Source: Symsagittifera roscoffensis
Lineage: Eukaryota > Xenacoelomorpha > Acoela > Convolutidae
Reading direction: 5' to 3'
Length of the DNA: 64,000 nt
Assembly: GCF_963678635.1 (NCBI RefSeq)
Contig: NW_026971433.1
Location: 1 to 64,000, forward strand
Of the stretch, positions 12,004 to 23,420 are shown piece by piece. Positions within the stretch are counted from its first letter, which is position 1. Every line of letters starts with the position of its first letter. Made by a program: the position numbers and the translations under genes. The notes under the pieces are model-generated. The model was given only the letters and a program-made list of their open reading frames with translations, ran no database searches and was not told the DNA's origin.

Positions 12004-13400
12004 TCTTGCCCAATGTTTTTTTATACATTCTTCCATTACAGGAGTAAGGATGCGATTCACCAGGAATCTTACAAAGCAAAAGGCATATTTGAGCTAAGCC
12101 CAGGCTATCGCAGAGTCATCTCTGCTAATTAAATTCGCAGGGCTTCCATGATTTCTAACTACTGCACCTTCGATCTCGAATTGTTACTGCGTACTCTGAT
12201 ATTTTAACTCCCATCAAGGCCCAATTCAATCTTAATTGGAAGTCGGTCCGTGCGCATAGGTATGCCAGGTACGCCCTCACCGTTGCCGGCACATATATGG
12301 TCTAGTCAAAGTATATTTGGAGGGCGGCCCTCCAGGGTTTTTTAACAACAATTTCGTTTGCCTTTGAGGAAATCACGGTGACAAACTCCTTCCGCTTCAG
12401 ATTATAATTTTCCGTCAGTTCTTTTAGGTATGCTTGCATGGCTTTCTTCTCACTCCAGATCATCAAGGGCCTTCTCGCCGAGTTCCCTGCCTTGAGCATC
12501 TCCACGTAACCCCCAGCGGGGTCACCCATGTGGACTGAGTCGGGTACTGTGAACCGACTGTATTCGACCACGCCGAGTGATCCTTCCAGCTTCATCCGTA
12601 CCATGTTCTTTCGCAAGGGTTTAAAGTTATCAAGACCACCAGATCCACACTGGCTGATGACTTCCATTTCGGGTTTCGTATCTGCCAATGTTCGTGCACT
12701 CTTCTCTGATTTCGAGGCCGTTGAGATCAATTCAGCCAATAACAAAGGTGGTACCAGATTTTCTTTTTTGTCCACCACCCAGTGCCGTGCAATCTCCAAG
12801 TCCATTCTCATTTAGGCGAGACGCTTCCGCTGAAGGGACCACCACCGCGTTCGCTTTCCACTTTGCCTCTCTTTGATTCACTATTTTACTCCCTACTATG
12901 CTTTTAAATCTTTTCAGCCCCTTCTTGGCTCTCTTGATTGGTTGCTTCCTCGTGATCTGATACTAATCGGCACTGTCTTTCGCGAAAGACTAAGGAAGAA
13001 CGTCAGACTCTACGGAGCTCATCAACTTCTCTAGAACTTCGCGCATAAAGGGCAGATTCAACCCCACCTTCATCACCGAATGTGTCCCGTAGCTACCTAT
13101 CACGTTCCAAGTCCTATACATGAAAGTTTCTCGGTTCCAGGCTACTCCAATCTTGCGTTTCAGTCCACTTTGGTATCTCTACCATCCCTCTTCTGGCAAT
13201 GTGCCCATGAAGAACACCCTCATTGTGTCATCGATTCTTTTTCTACTTGGTGACTCGTGGATCAGTTTCTGTATGCCCCTACTCCGGGAATCCAATGTCA
13301 GGCCTACTGGGTCCATTGGAGACAGGTTGGCTGGTGCCTCTTTCGCATGGGACATAAATGAAGATGGCGTCATCAACAATAGATGCTCATCGACTTCCCC
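12004..13400 (-). pseudogene. Decayed ORF5 N-terminal and middle part
   Basis: Minus-strand 13,179-13,379 contains RIDDTMRVFFMGTLPEEGW, which matches the FEGIKDMFLGTLEDDAW stretch of ORF5 in the young element. Minus-strand 12,302-12,811 is a 169-codon open stretch; its end KPWRAALQIYF may correspond to the PWWVALETLKE region, but the rest is not clearly alignable by eye. The gene lies between ORF4 and the duplicated ORF5 end, as expected. Confidence 0.6.
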
Positions 13401-14230
13401 CTAGTCGTCGTCATCACTGAATTGACACTCAAACAAGTCCCTCTCTAAAGCTCCTAAGTCTAGTCCACTCGTCTTTTCCTCCTTTTCTTCCATGGTATTG
13501 TCATCCTGATCTATTACCTCGTCATCATTGACATCTGGTTTTAGTCTAAGTCCCGATTGACCCTGGCGCATATCCATGCACACGTCCGGTCGAGCCGGCA
13601 CAGTCAGATCCCCTGCATGGTAGAACAGCTCATCGTTCACCAGGATTTCCATGGAATCATCGCCATGTGGCGCCAATTCAACCACCACCGTCATGTGGAT
13701 ATTCTGCATTCCATTGATACCTCCAATAGTATCCCTTTCACCTCTCCTGGCCACTTGATTCGTGACCAATCATCGGATGTTGTGTATAGAGTGTTCCACA
13801 AATCAGCTGAAACCCTGGGATTCCTGGAATGTGATGCTTTAATCTTCTTCCGGCTCCATGCATCAGGAAATATGAAAGCAAATCTATGCATGACCGCTAC
13901 GTTCCAGCTGATGAAGCGTGGCTCCATCCCTTCACTCCATTTCCATATCTCTTCTTCCGCTTATCCATAATCCTTCCCCACTGGTTGCAGTTTCCAAAGC
14001 TAAGGCTTCAAATGGACATGGGAAAGATCCTGACCGCCACTCTACACTTGAAGTTGTTATTGAAGTCCATCAGCGTTCATCCCGTCTCTGCTATTATTCA
14101 AAACAATCTGTCGTCTCTGGCCAACACTTTCAGCATTTTCTGTTCAACCTAATTCAGCACAGAAAATTCCACCACGAAGACCAATTCGCCATAAAGTACT
14201 GATTTCCTGCACGCTGTCACCTGCATTTCA
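13401..14230 (-). pseudogene. Decayed ORF4
   Basis: Minus-strand 13,691-13,927 reads RFISWNVAVMHRFAFIFPDAW, parallel to LFIGYTAAVYFHTSKAKINSW in the young element. The 13,401-13,769 stretch is acidic at its end and stops at SDDDD. It follows directly on the SGNH remnant. Function unknown. Confidence 0.55.
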
Positions 14231-17185
14231 GTAAAATTGTGTGCACATCACCGGTCCATACACCAAGTTGACGAACTCCCTCAGCCCAAAGATTAGAGCC
14301 TGCGGATCGATCCGCATCATCGCGGTCAGAGCTGTCAGCAGTGGCATGCCAAAATACTGTCTACACTCACTAGCTCCCGTTGCGACCTTATCTTCTCCCG
14401 TGACGCTCCTGTTCTGTTGCAGGAGATACTGGATCAAGAGCATTATCCAATCTTCCATCTTCCGATATAAGGCCATTTCCAACTGCGCGTTGAATTCTCA
14501 GCTCGTCCCCTGTAGTTGTTCAGGGTAACGCAGGAGCAAAATTAGGTCACCCAGTCGACCATATGTTATCGAGATTATGGCGAGGAGTCCATCCAGCCTC
14601 AGGTCCACAAACGCTTGAGTGAAGAGATTCGCGGCTCCCTTCACGAAGTTTTCGGTTCCACATACAGTGCCAACACTAAGCCAATCGACATTTTCCTGAT
14701 ATCCCTGACGAATCTCGCAATCAGGTTCCTGGAGGCCCTCGGGTAGCACGTGGCCAAGAAAGATGGCGTCTTTCCCGCTCCCATTCCTCGCAGAATTGCC
14801 TCAGATCTTTCGTATTGTGCCTTTGTAACTAAAACGTCCGCCTGGAACCTGCCAAACTACATAGTATTCATGTCTTGCGTCAATTGTAGCATCATGCCTC
14901 CAGCTAGCTCCCTTTCGTTCCACTAATTTTTCACATGTATTTCTTTGATCACTGATGGAGCTTGCTCGAAAGCGTCTTCCCCCAATGTGTACACTCTTGG
15001 TGATAAAAACAGCTATGAGTTAGTGTGCGGCTTTGTACTCAGGACCAGCGTCACGAGATCAACTTCTGATGATGTCAGATTCCTTCTGACCATTTTTTCC
15101 TGTGTATTACTTACGTAATACATTTGCCTGAACCAGAGGTCGTTCGCAACCTGCTGTACCAACATTTGTTCGTCATCCACTCCTGGTCTCAGTTTTAACA
15201 AGCTGCGAAGTTGGACAGTTCCAACCCCAGAACTTCATCCAGCACCACACGAGTTGTGCTATGCTCCTTGAATCCCTAGTTAACGTTGGAAATATCAGGC
15301 AAGACATCAGGAAGTTCAATGCGAAGTTTATAGAAACTTTTATGATCGGCAGCTCTGTTCTGCGCGGGAATGATTACGTCGAATCGTTCCTCTGATACTT
15401 TAGTAACCATCGTGTACACAAACTGCAATGATTCTGTCAGCGCTGCATATCCTGGTGAAAATAAAAAGACAATCTTCACCGCGTTCTTATTGAAACGTTG
15501 TCACACTGCTATCTCCACCTCAGTCATGGTCGAAAGGAGCGTCATAATAGCTTCTCTCATAATCTCATTGCTGGAAACTGATTCGTGCATGAGGCGAGTC
15601 AGTAGCCCTGTAGGTGATCATTGGAGCCGGCAATTATCGTTACTTGTGGGTCCATACTGAAAATTTTTTGCACGAATATCACCATACTTACTGCTTGTCC
15701 TCAATCCAGTTTGCAAGCCGTCAGGAAAATCACACCCCGCCGAAGGAGGATCGATGCGTGCAGAGGTAGTCCAAACTAGCCGCCATCCGGTACCTAGCTT
15801 TTTTGATATCTAGGGATCATATGCAGCAAACAGCCTATCATCCATCGGTGTCTCCTGTGCTTTAAATCTCCTGTCATCTCGTTCCACCGAGATAGCTCGG
15901 ATTTAAAATCTCGAACCTTCGCGCGGCAAATGGCACGGGGGCATAGAGATTACCCATACGTCTTGTGGTACTCTTTGTTGGGTTTGTTCTCCATGATGAA
16001 TTTACTCTTCCGGAAAGGTGGTATCAACCCTCTGGCCCTCCGAGGGACGTCCGTCAGGGTTCGTGTATTTAAGGGTCCCATGGTTTTGTCATGAGACAAC
16101 CCATCGAAATTCATAAACCTGCGCTTGGTGGGGGAGCTGAACTGCTCTTGCTCTGCTAATAACCAGACCGCACCCGATATCTGGTACAGTCCAGACACCG
16201 TGAGGCCATTACCGTCAATCATTCTTCTGGCGTCTGCTCGACTTGTCATCTTATGCATATTCAAATTCGCTAGCATGTCAGCCTTATTTTGCCACCACGC
16301 ACTGAGATCTGGACGGTTCCAGAGCAGCACACTGGTTGATTCAAATTACTCTGCAGGTGCAGTAGTTGCCGATGAATTTCCTGCAGGAGCAAGGGTTATC
16401 GCGGGCAAGTTACTCGAACTCGTGGACTCTTAGAACTCGTCTCATTAGGTCTTCTCAGCTGGCTCTCCAATGATTGTCTCCGAGGAGTTTGTCTTCGAGC
16501 TTTTCTTTTACGTCTGACCTAGGAGCTGCGAGAGCAGCAACACCCGCTTCAGATGTCAGAGGCCCAAAACGATTAATGAGTGGATCCAGCACATTGCTCC
16601 TCCTTCTGCCTCTGCCAGCCAAGCTGGTCCACGCCAGGGCGTCAGTCGTCCTGAGTTCTCCTTATATCTCTTCGATCCTTGTCTGAAAGGCTTAATTGAT
16701 CAATCGCGTTCCTTGTAAGGTGTTAAAATGTATGCCATCTCTGGTGATCACGAGAGGGTCACTCATGCGCAACGGGTTTTCCAAATCCCTGAGTCATAAC
16801 TCGCCTGAATTTCTCCTGATTAGAATACGGATCATTTCATATCATCGGGTCACGTTGCCATTCATAAAGTCAGCCCACGGCGTGTCCACTTCAGGATTCT
16901 GTGGGATCGTGCACAGCACCATCTGCCTCTGTTTGTATTTCCCTTTCAATTCGCTCAACAAGCAGACCACCAGAGGTTCCCACCTGCTCTCTGAGGTAAC
17001 AGGAGCCCTCTGATGACGTTGGTGCCCATCCTCACTATCAAGATGTCCAGCTGGTCTTGGTTCTGGGATTCCATCATTTTGATCACTTGGGCCACAGAGG
17101 CTCCTCCAAAAGATATGACAGTGGTATGACCAGTCTCAAAGATCTCGTTCAGGTCCCTCACTAAGCTATCTCCTACAATCAGATG
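14231..17185 (-). pseudogene. Decayed SGNH-hydrolase ORF, right copy
   Basis: This is the most complete old copy of the SGNH gene. Near 17,150-17,185 the minus strand reads LIVGDSLVRDL (block I, catalytic Ser). Near 17,010 it reads VRMGTNV (block III with Asn kept but Asp lost), and near 16,755 TRDGIHFN (block V with Asp and His). Further parts are DKTMGPLNTRTL at about 16,050, SPGYAALTESLQFVYTM at about 15,440, DLWFRQM at about 15,130, and FGMPLLTALTAMMRIDP at about 14,300. The end reads through LREFVNLVYGPVM without a stop, while the young element has a TGA at the matching place (36,458). The original ORF was therefore longer. Confidence 0.82.
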
Positions 17186-18276
17186 ACGACTCCCTGAAGG
17201 AGTTGCTTATGGCAGAGTTCCAGCTCAATCCGTTCTCGCAGGTTTGCGGATGCTCTGCAGCCATTGCAAGAAGAAATTGCGGACAGCATGATTCTTCCTG
17301 ACAGTCACCAAACGAGATATCGAGGCAGTTTAGCCTCGTATCAGACCCGCTGGCTCAATGACTCGTGACGTTCGTTCTGAATTGCTTGAGAAGCAATCCG
17401 TGTCTTGGTAAGGGACGCCCCTATCCAGCGTCCGTCTGCTGTTCATGTTGATTTCGTTCATCACCGCTCTGGCTATCTGATTGAACTACTCTTGAAATTG
17501 GGGAGCCGTATACGTGTCGTGACAGGCATCGTGTAATATAACTCGAGGCAGATTGCGACGTCCGCGGAGGGGCCACGGGCAGCCTAGCAATACACAGCTC
17601 TGTGTCTTTGTACTGGAAGGCGCTCACCTTGGAGTTCAATGTCGCTAGGACCTCCGGTAAGATTTGGCCCACCTTCGCCATGTATAACTCCTTCAGAAGA
17701 TTTATCTCTTCTTTCTTGAGGGTTTTCTTCAGTTCATGAAGTTTCTTCTTCCATTCGTCTCGTTCTCGGGCTATCGCATTGTACTCCTCCAACTTGACAT
17801 GCAACTCCTGCCTTCTTTCTCCTTCTTGTCCAAGGTCTCTATGGTTTTTGAAGTCTAGATCACCATTTCGCTCATCCTGACCTTCTTCAGTGGATGAGAT
17901 GCTGTAGGGAGTCTGCCGAATGTGTTGGGCGCGGCACCAAACGTGATCGCTTGGCTCCAATGAGAGGCTTCATAGGCCGAACATGTAGGGGCATCTCCCC
18001 TGGCAGATGATCCCTCTGCTCGCCTAGTCCTGGTTCACGAGCTAAGTCGTGATCAGACATTGCTCCTTGTCGCCATCTCATGAGTCTGTTTCCGTCTCTC
18101 TCGGCGGTCGCGGACTCGCCGAAGGCCAACACAAAGACCACTTTCGTATATTCCCATTGCATTAAGGAGTGCGACGGTGAACATTGCCGACTCCAGGTCT
18201 TCTAGTGCGAAATTACAACCCAACAAGCGTCGATATATCTCTTCTTGAAATCTCTCAAGTCGTTAGTATCACTCAT
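17186..18276 (-). pseudogene. Decayed ORF2 (coiled-coil protein), right copy
   Basis: ATG at 18,276 on the minus strand (MSDTNDLRDF). Next comes HDLAREPGLGEQRDH at about 17,990-18,060. The coiled coil at 17,640-17,830 (HVKLEEYNAIARERDEW, KKLHELKKTLKKEEINLL) is followed by the conserved MAKVGQILPEVLATLNS. The longest open stretch, 17,421-17,960, has 179 codons. It precedes the SGNH gene, with broken sequence in between, as in the young element. Confidence 0.72.
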
Positions 18277-18690
18277 TTCTCTTCGTGAAGGCTTCGTCTC
18301 TTCATTCATCAACTTCAATAAACAAGCGTGAATCAATCACGACCTAGAGACACGTCAAAACATAGATTAATCAATACGGGCTGTTTCATCTCCAATATGT
18401 TTCATTCACAATTGTTTAAAAAACAGTTAATTTGATTTCTGTTTTTGTTCTCAGTTTAAAAGCAGCACCGAGGTGTATCGTCCACCTGCGAGCTCGTCAA
18501 AGTAATATAATTAAGCGCTGTCACATTTCGTACCTTGAAGGTTTCAGGTTCCAAGACATAAATACCTTTAAAAAACAACCTGATGATAACATAACAAATA
18601 AAATCACACATCAACACTATGACAAAAAAAAACTAAAACCTAAAAAATATCCTGAAACCTAACCATATGCTCAGAAACGTTAGCCTAACA
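18277..18690. other. Non-coding AT-rich spacer (right copy)
   Basis: Diverged copy of the spacers at 3,635 and 7,341. No gene is supportable here. Confidence 0.55.
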
Positions 18691-20210
18691 CGACTTATTA
18701 GCACCGAATATGGCTCTGGCATATGCTGAGACAAAATTTCTTAAGTAGGTACAACTCTAGGTCTGTTTCCGAACAAGACATATAGCTCTCTCGAATGTAA
18801 TTTCCCCTATTGGGATCATAGACTGGTAAAGAGAGCGAGAAGATATCCCTGAGTCGAGTTAAGGCCAGCACCAAGCTCTCGGGATTTACGTGTTACCTAT
18901 CAATGCCCTTAATTGCCAGGAAACACAAATATTTCCCTGATATATGTCAAGCAACAGGGAGCAACGCTATAATCCCGCCCACATAAGGCCTCTGTTTCCA
19001 TAAAAACTCGATATTCATTTACACTTTCTTAAAGTCGGCCGCTAGTGCTATTTTAAATTTTACATCCGCGGTTATCGCTATAGCGCACGTACGTTCCGTG
19101 AGTATGAAATCACCATCTGTGACAAGAATGTTGCTTGAGTACTGATTCGGTTGATCACCATTTGATTCGAAAAATCATATGAAAAGGCGGTTTTTCAACG
19201 GTTTTGCTCTCTGTTTCCAAGTATCCTGTCTCTCTCGACGATTTTAGTTTTTTTATCATAAGATAATCATAAGATTATCGGTGTGGCTGAGTTATATCCC
19301 CACTCCTCGGACAAAACTATCTATAGACTAGGATCGAGCAGAAAAACAATGGATTCTGGAACACAAACCAGATGGAATCGGTGTTGTCGAGACTGATGTA
19401 TTTGATGCTAGTCTGATCGACTGCAGGTAGATCCTGGAGCCATTCAAGTACTCGCAACCTCGTCAACTCTTGATTGTGCATCTGTTCCATCTCAGGTTCG
19501 CACTCCACGTCCAGTTAAAAGCGATCGTCGATCCAAACCTGTTCTGTATCCTGGACGAATTTCCTACTTTATGGCACCATTATTTCGTGCAGGAACACTA
19601 TCGAATTCATCACGTCGCTCAAAATTATTCTGTCCATGACGAAGTTCCTCGCCATACGTGTTGTGTTTCTTCTTGTTATTTCCTTGTTACACGATCGGTT
19701 AACTCCAGTTCCGGTAACATATCACAATCATCTATTATTTCATTCCAGTCGTTTTTGTCGCATGCGCCTCTCTCATTCGCCTCGCAGGCAGGGTCCACTA
19801 CCAAATAGTCCTCATCTTGAATGTCGACCTGGATACACCAGTTCTCCGATGAGACATTGTTGGGCTTGCTGTTCTCGTAATGAGCTGTCCGTCAGGTGCT
19901 CAACCGACTTAAACGATTTGCTTGGTGCACTTCAGTTATTTTAAATGCACCACGCGTTTTTTTCAGCACTTTTTTTGCTTCCCTTCGGTGAAACTACCTC
20001 CTGGAACACCCAGACATAGCCTCCGACTCACTGGGCTTTTGCATCCGCAGTCCTCCTATCAAATATTCCGTTTTGTCTAATTTGAGCCTGTTGCATGTTC
20101 TTCCTGTATAGATCATTGAGTTCCGGCTGCCTCCTGATCACATCACGTACGTACGTTACCGTTGTTGTTTTCTTTCGTTCGTAATTATAGTAGAAGAACG
20201 TTTTCGTTAC
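18691..20210 (-). pseudogene. Decayed integrase C-terminus, Pol tail and macrodomain-like module, right copy
   Basis: From the insertion point the minus strand reads TKTFFYYNYERK, then IRRQPELNDLYRKN, GGYVWVFQEVVSPKG and ITEVHQANRLSRLST. These match the integrase C-terminal region of the young element (TFFYPEYEGKR, IKRQQELNEL, GQYVWVFQNVIPPKG, ITEVHQQRRFYRLST). Here a Tyr codon follows NDL, where the young element has a TGA (30,344). Then come the Pol tail (YLVVDPACEANERG), LRVLEWLQDLP at about 19,440, and macrodomain remnants down to PVYDP at about 18,830. It is the direct continuation of the integrase remnant at 42,597-43,135. Confidence 0.8.
20206..20210. other. Left target-site duplication candidate GTTAC
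   Basis: GTTAC stands directly before the LTR body, within the old integrase sequence, and recurs at 42,592-42,596 at the right edge. Five bases is a normal Ty3/gypsy duplication size. The same or nearly the same bases (GTTAC, TTAC) also stand at the two inner LTR junctions, so the exact LTR ends are ambiguous by 4-6 bases. Confidence 0.6.
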
Positions 20211-20665
20211 CTTATTTAATTCTCGATTTGATTACCGACTTGATTACTCCCAGTTCTTGAGCGTGCTACAATGTGAGTACTAATTTAAATTTCTAGAGTG
20301 TGTTTTATGATTTTTATGTTGAGGTAAGGCGAGTTTTAGTTGATCCATCTGAAATGGATCAAAGTTCCACTGTCTAACAAAAAGTGACTTAACGGATTGT
20401 TCCGACCCGGTTTTTAACGGCGTTTGCGTATTTTGGGTATTTAGAGACCTAAATATGGGGACGTTCTTATTTCTAGAGTGGGGATATTTTGGTGGTGGCC
20501 TTAAGCTGTAACGGGTCGTAGTCTCATGTCACAAGCGAACCGAATTGGCTGCGACTGATTTGAGGTAGAAAAACAGAAGAGATAGTGTCCCTGACTCTTG
20601 AGCCAATTGTTATAGGGCCTATTTTTCTTAAGATTCATGTGTGACTGCAGTAGACGAATGTTACA
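20207..20665 (+). repeat. 5' LTR
   Basis: Direct repeat of 42,136-42,597. Similarity begins at TTACCTTATTTAATTCTCGA and ends at GACGAATGTTACA, beyond which the two copies diverge at once. The left boundary falls exactly where the old minus-strand integrase frame breaks. Roughly twenty differences to the 3' copy are seen by eye. The LTR lacks the usual TG start. It should carry the promoter, but I cannot point to a convincing TATA box. Confidence 0.9.
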
Positions 20666-20676
20666 TAGTGTTTTTA

Positions 20677-20694
20677 TGGCGCTCCTGGGTGTTA
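20677..20694 (+). promoter_or_regulatory. Candidate primer-binding site
   Basis: TGGCGCTCCTGGGTGTTA begins 11 bases after the LTR end. Primer-binding sites of LTR elements complement a tRNA 3' end and therefore start with TGG, as here. The tRNA cannot be named from the sequence alone. Confidence 0.45.
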
Positions 20695-20880
20695 ACGACA
20701 TCAAGACTACGCAGTCGAACCCACTCGAGATAGCTCCGGGCGGCATGCCCATTCTAGAGTACCGGTGGTACGGTTCTGCGGGAATGTGCAAACCTTCCGG
20801 TTGTACCGTGATAGCTTTTTAAGAAAACTCGAGAAAACTTCCTGGTACGCTCTCCGAACGAGGCTTAGCTAACCGGGTAA

Positions 20881-20896
20881 GGGGGGGGGGGGGGGG
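20881..20896. repeat. Poly-G run (16 G)
   Basis: Sixteen G in a row in the leader, with a second run of 15 G at 40,349-40,363 near the other end of the internal region. Such runs can form G-quadruplexes and are prone to sequencing and replication slippage. Confidence 0.95.
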
Positions 20897-21180
20897 CAAC
20901 TAGGGGGACAAAAACACGAGCAAAAAGACAAAAAGCGAAACAAAAACCAAAAAAAAGAATAGAAAAAGGAACAAAAACCATAAAACGAAAAAAGACAGTA
21001 ACTTTGAAACCAGATTATTTGGATCAAACCTTTATATTAATTAAATAGTATACCCATACTGTTTTACAAGTTCGATCATTTCAATCAACCCAGCAATTTA
21101 ACCCAGTAACCTCATTACGGTGCCCGAGTGTGGGGCGTTGTCAAAGGTTTTCAGATAGCTTGGAACTTAGCTAGACAACT

Positions 21181-21362
21181 AGGAGACTTGACTGGAAGAG
21201 GTGACCAGCCGAGTGGGAAAGTGGTTCAGGAGCACTTGAGCTGAACCAGTAGGAGACTTGACTGGAAGAGGTGACCAGCCAAGTGGGAAAGTGGTTCAGG
21301 AGCACTTGGGCTGAACCAATAGGAGACTTGACTTGGAGAGGTGACCAGTCGAGTGGGAAAGC
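21181..21362. repeat. 70 bp tandem repeat, about 2.6 units
   Basis: AGGAGACTTGACTGGAAGAG begins at 21,181 and 21,251, with a slightly changed copy at 21,321, giving a period of 70. The third unit breaks off near 21,362. The repeat lies in the retrotransposon leader. Confidence 0.93.
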
Positions 21363-22223
21363 AGCTAAGAAGGATTTGGCAATTCTCGAGTTCTCAAGTC
21401 GGGCAGAACGGGTATCGTTAAAATCCACATTACATTATAGGAGATAAGTGTACAATTGGTTAAGCGAAATTCCCCGGTTTTGAGGATCGTATTTACTTGA
21501 GCAGGCCTGGAGACAGGTCTACGGTTTTCTCTTGAGAGGTTTAGCACCCGGTGCTTAAAGTAATTTTAGGCTTAAGAAGGGGGGCTAAAATGGGGGGAGA
21601 TTAGAAGGGGGACTGGTTAGGATAGAGGTTGGCGGTTGCAAATTGTAAAAAGGGAGGAAATTAGAGTAACTAATTAATCGACATCGTTGATTTAGTTACA
21701 TTAGACATTACCACGCGTTGGTAATAATAAGTGGATATCCAAACTTAAACTCGAGTTAAGGCAGGTACGCTGGTCGGATTGGTAGGGGGGAACGGACATA
21801 GACAGTTTTTGTGTTACCCAATAAGATCATTAGTTGGGGGGAGAAAAACGCGTGGCAATCAGGTACCAGACGTTTTTTCGATAGAAGGTAGACATTTGTC
21901 ACCTTTGAATTTTAGGTGGGTTCATCTCTCTGTTTTTGTTATTTTTTCTTGCTTAGATTTTTGTTGCATTTTGGTGAGGATTTGTGTTTGGTTTTTATAC
22001 GAAAAGGTGATCACAAGATACCTGCGCACATGTTTTGGTTTCAAATTGCTTGGAACAATGAAAAAGAGGTAACTAAAAAAGGGGGGTCAGCATTTGGCCT
22101 TTAAGAGAGGGTTTTTTGGAAAATTTTACTAGAGCTTGAGTGGTGGTACAAGGTACAGTGAATCAAGAAGTCCCTACAACCAACGAAGAAAGAAGAGGTC
22201 CCAACGCTCGGACACTTGTCAAC

Positions 22224-23080
22224 AGTCTTGGGACAGTGCATTCTTGGGACACTAGCCTTGGGACACTAGCCTTGGGACAGTGGTCTTGTGACAGTGGTCT
22301 TGGGACACTAGCCTTGGGACAGTGGTCTTGGGACAGTGGTCTTGGGACAGTGGTCTTGGGACACTAGCCTTGGGACAGTGGTCTTGGGACAGTGGTCTTG
22401 TGACACTAGCCTTGGGAACGTGGACTTGGGACAGTGGTCTTGGGACACTAGCCTTGAGACTGTGGTCTTGGGACAGTAGTCTTGGGACACTAGCCATGCG
22501 ACAGTGGTATTGGGACAGTAGTCTTGGGACACTAGCCTTGCGACAGTGGTCTTGGGACAGTAGTCTTGGGACACTAGCCTTGGGACAGTGGTCTTGGGAC
22601 AGTAGTCTTGGGACACTAGCCTTGGGACAGTGGTCTTGGGACAGTAGTCTTGGGACACTAGCCTTGCGATAGTGGTCTTGGGACGGTAGTCTTGGGATAC
22701 TAGCCTTGGGACAGTGGTCTTGGGACAGTAGTCTTGGGACACTAGCCTTGGGATAGTGGTCTTGGGACAGTAGTCTTGGGACACTAGCCTTGGGATAGTG
22801 GTCTTGGGACACTAGCCTTGGGACAGTAGCCTTGGGACAGTGGTCTTGGGACAGTAGTCTTGGGACACTAGCCTTGGGATAGTGGTCTTGGGACAGTGGT
22901 CTTGGGACACTGGCCTTGGGATAGTGGTCTTGGGACTGTGGTCTTGGGACACTAGTCTTGGGACAGGGGTGTTGGGACAGTAGTCCTGGGACAGTACCCT
23001 TGGGAAAGGGGTCTTGAGACACTAACAAAAAGTACTGGGACAGTATCGCACAGTCTTGAGACAGTAGAAAGAAGGTCTTG
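22224..23080. repeat. 14 bp minisatellite with 42 bp higher-order unit
   Basis: About 850 bases built of 14-base units of the type CTTGGGACAGTGGT, CTTGGGACAGTAGT and CTTGGGACACTAGC. For much of the array these alternate in a regular triplet of 42 bases; the units are variable at the edges. Because 14 x 3 = 42 is a multiple of three, all frames stay open over long stretches, which produces spurious ORFs such as a 285-codon minus-strand frame of repeated KASVPRLLSQDHCP. It sits in the leader, upstream of gag. Confidence 0.93.
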
Positions 23081-23420
23081 GGACGGTATAAAAATTGGAA
23101 CAAAACCACAATAAGAGTTTTAGGACAGAATTAAAAAAGAACAAAAATAATAGCAACCGGGTACGGTTGGGACCACAAATAAAGAAAGTTCCTCGAAAGA
23201 TTTTGAAAGAGAACTGGGAACATAGATTTTATCACGTTGTATATTTCCTTTTAGTAATTTTTCCACAACAGATTTTATTCTTAGAATAGAATTGCGTACA
23301 TAGTAATATTGTAAATAATAACAATTGTAAATAATGAGGCGGAGCAGGGTACCAGTAGCTGAAAAAAGATCTACCGAAGCAAAGACAAATTATAATTCGT
23401 CGCTACGCAAAACAACATAA

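Larger units (their letters stand above)
1..20210 (-). mobile_element. Old decayed Ty3/gypsy-like element, 3' half (minus strand), rearranged
   Basis: Minus-strand reading gives, from right to left, broken pieces that align by eye in the same order with the proteins of the young element at 20,207-42,597: integrase end and Pol tail, ORF2 coiled coil, SGNH ORF, ORF4, ORF5, ORF6, and then the Pol tail again. All pieces are broken by stops and frameshifts. The integrase frame at the right edge resumes on the far side of the young element at 42,597, so the two flanks are one element split by an insertion. The left part is a set of tandem duplications, described separately. No LTR of this old element is visible; the left edge of the window cuts it within the SGNH ORF. 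Confidence 0.85.
20666..23420 (+). other. Long 5' leader of the retrotransposon
   Basis: About 2.75 kb between LTR and gag without a supportable gene. It contains the candidate primer-binding site, a pure G run, an A-rich stretch (20,920-21,000), a 70 bp tandem repeat and a 14 bp minisatellite. Small ORFs here are not convincing. In LTR elements this region normally holds packaging and dimerisation signals; nothing specific is recognised. Confidence 0.75.

Noticed and set aside
22252-23109. 285-codon minus-strand ORF and overlapping + strand ORFs in the minisatellite
   Set aside because: The 14-base repeat reads as a periodic peptide in several frames; openness is a by-product of the 42-base period.
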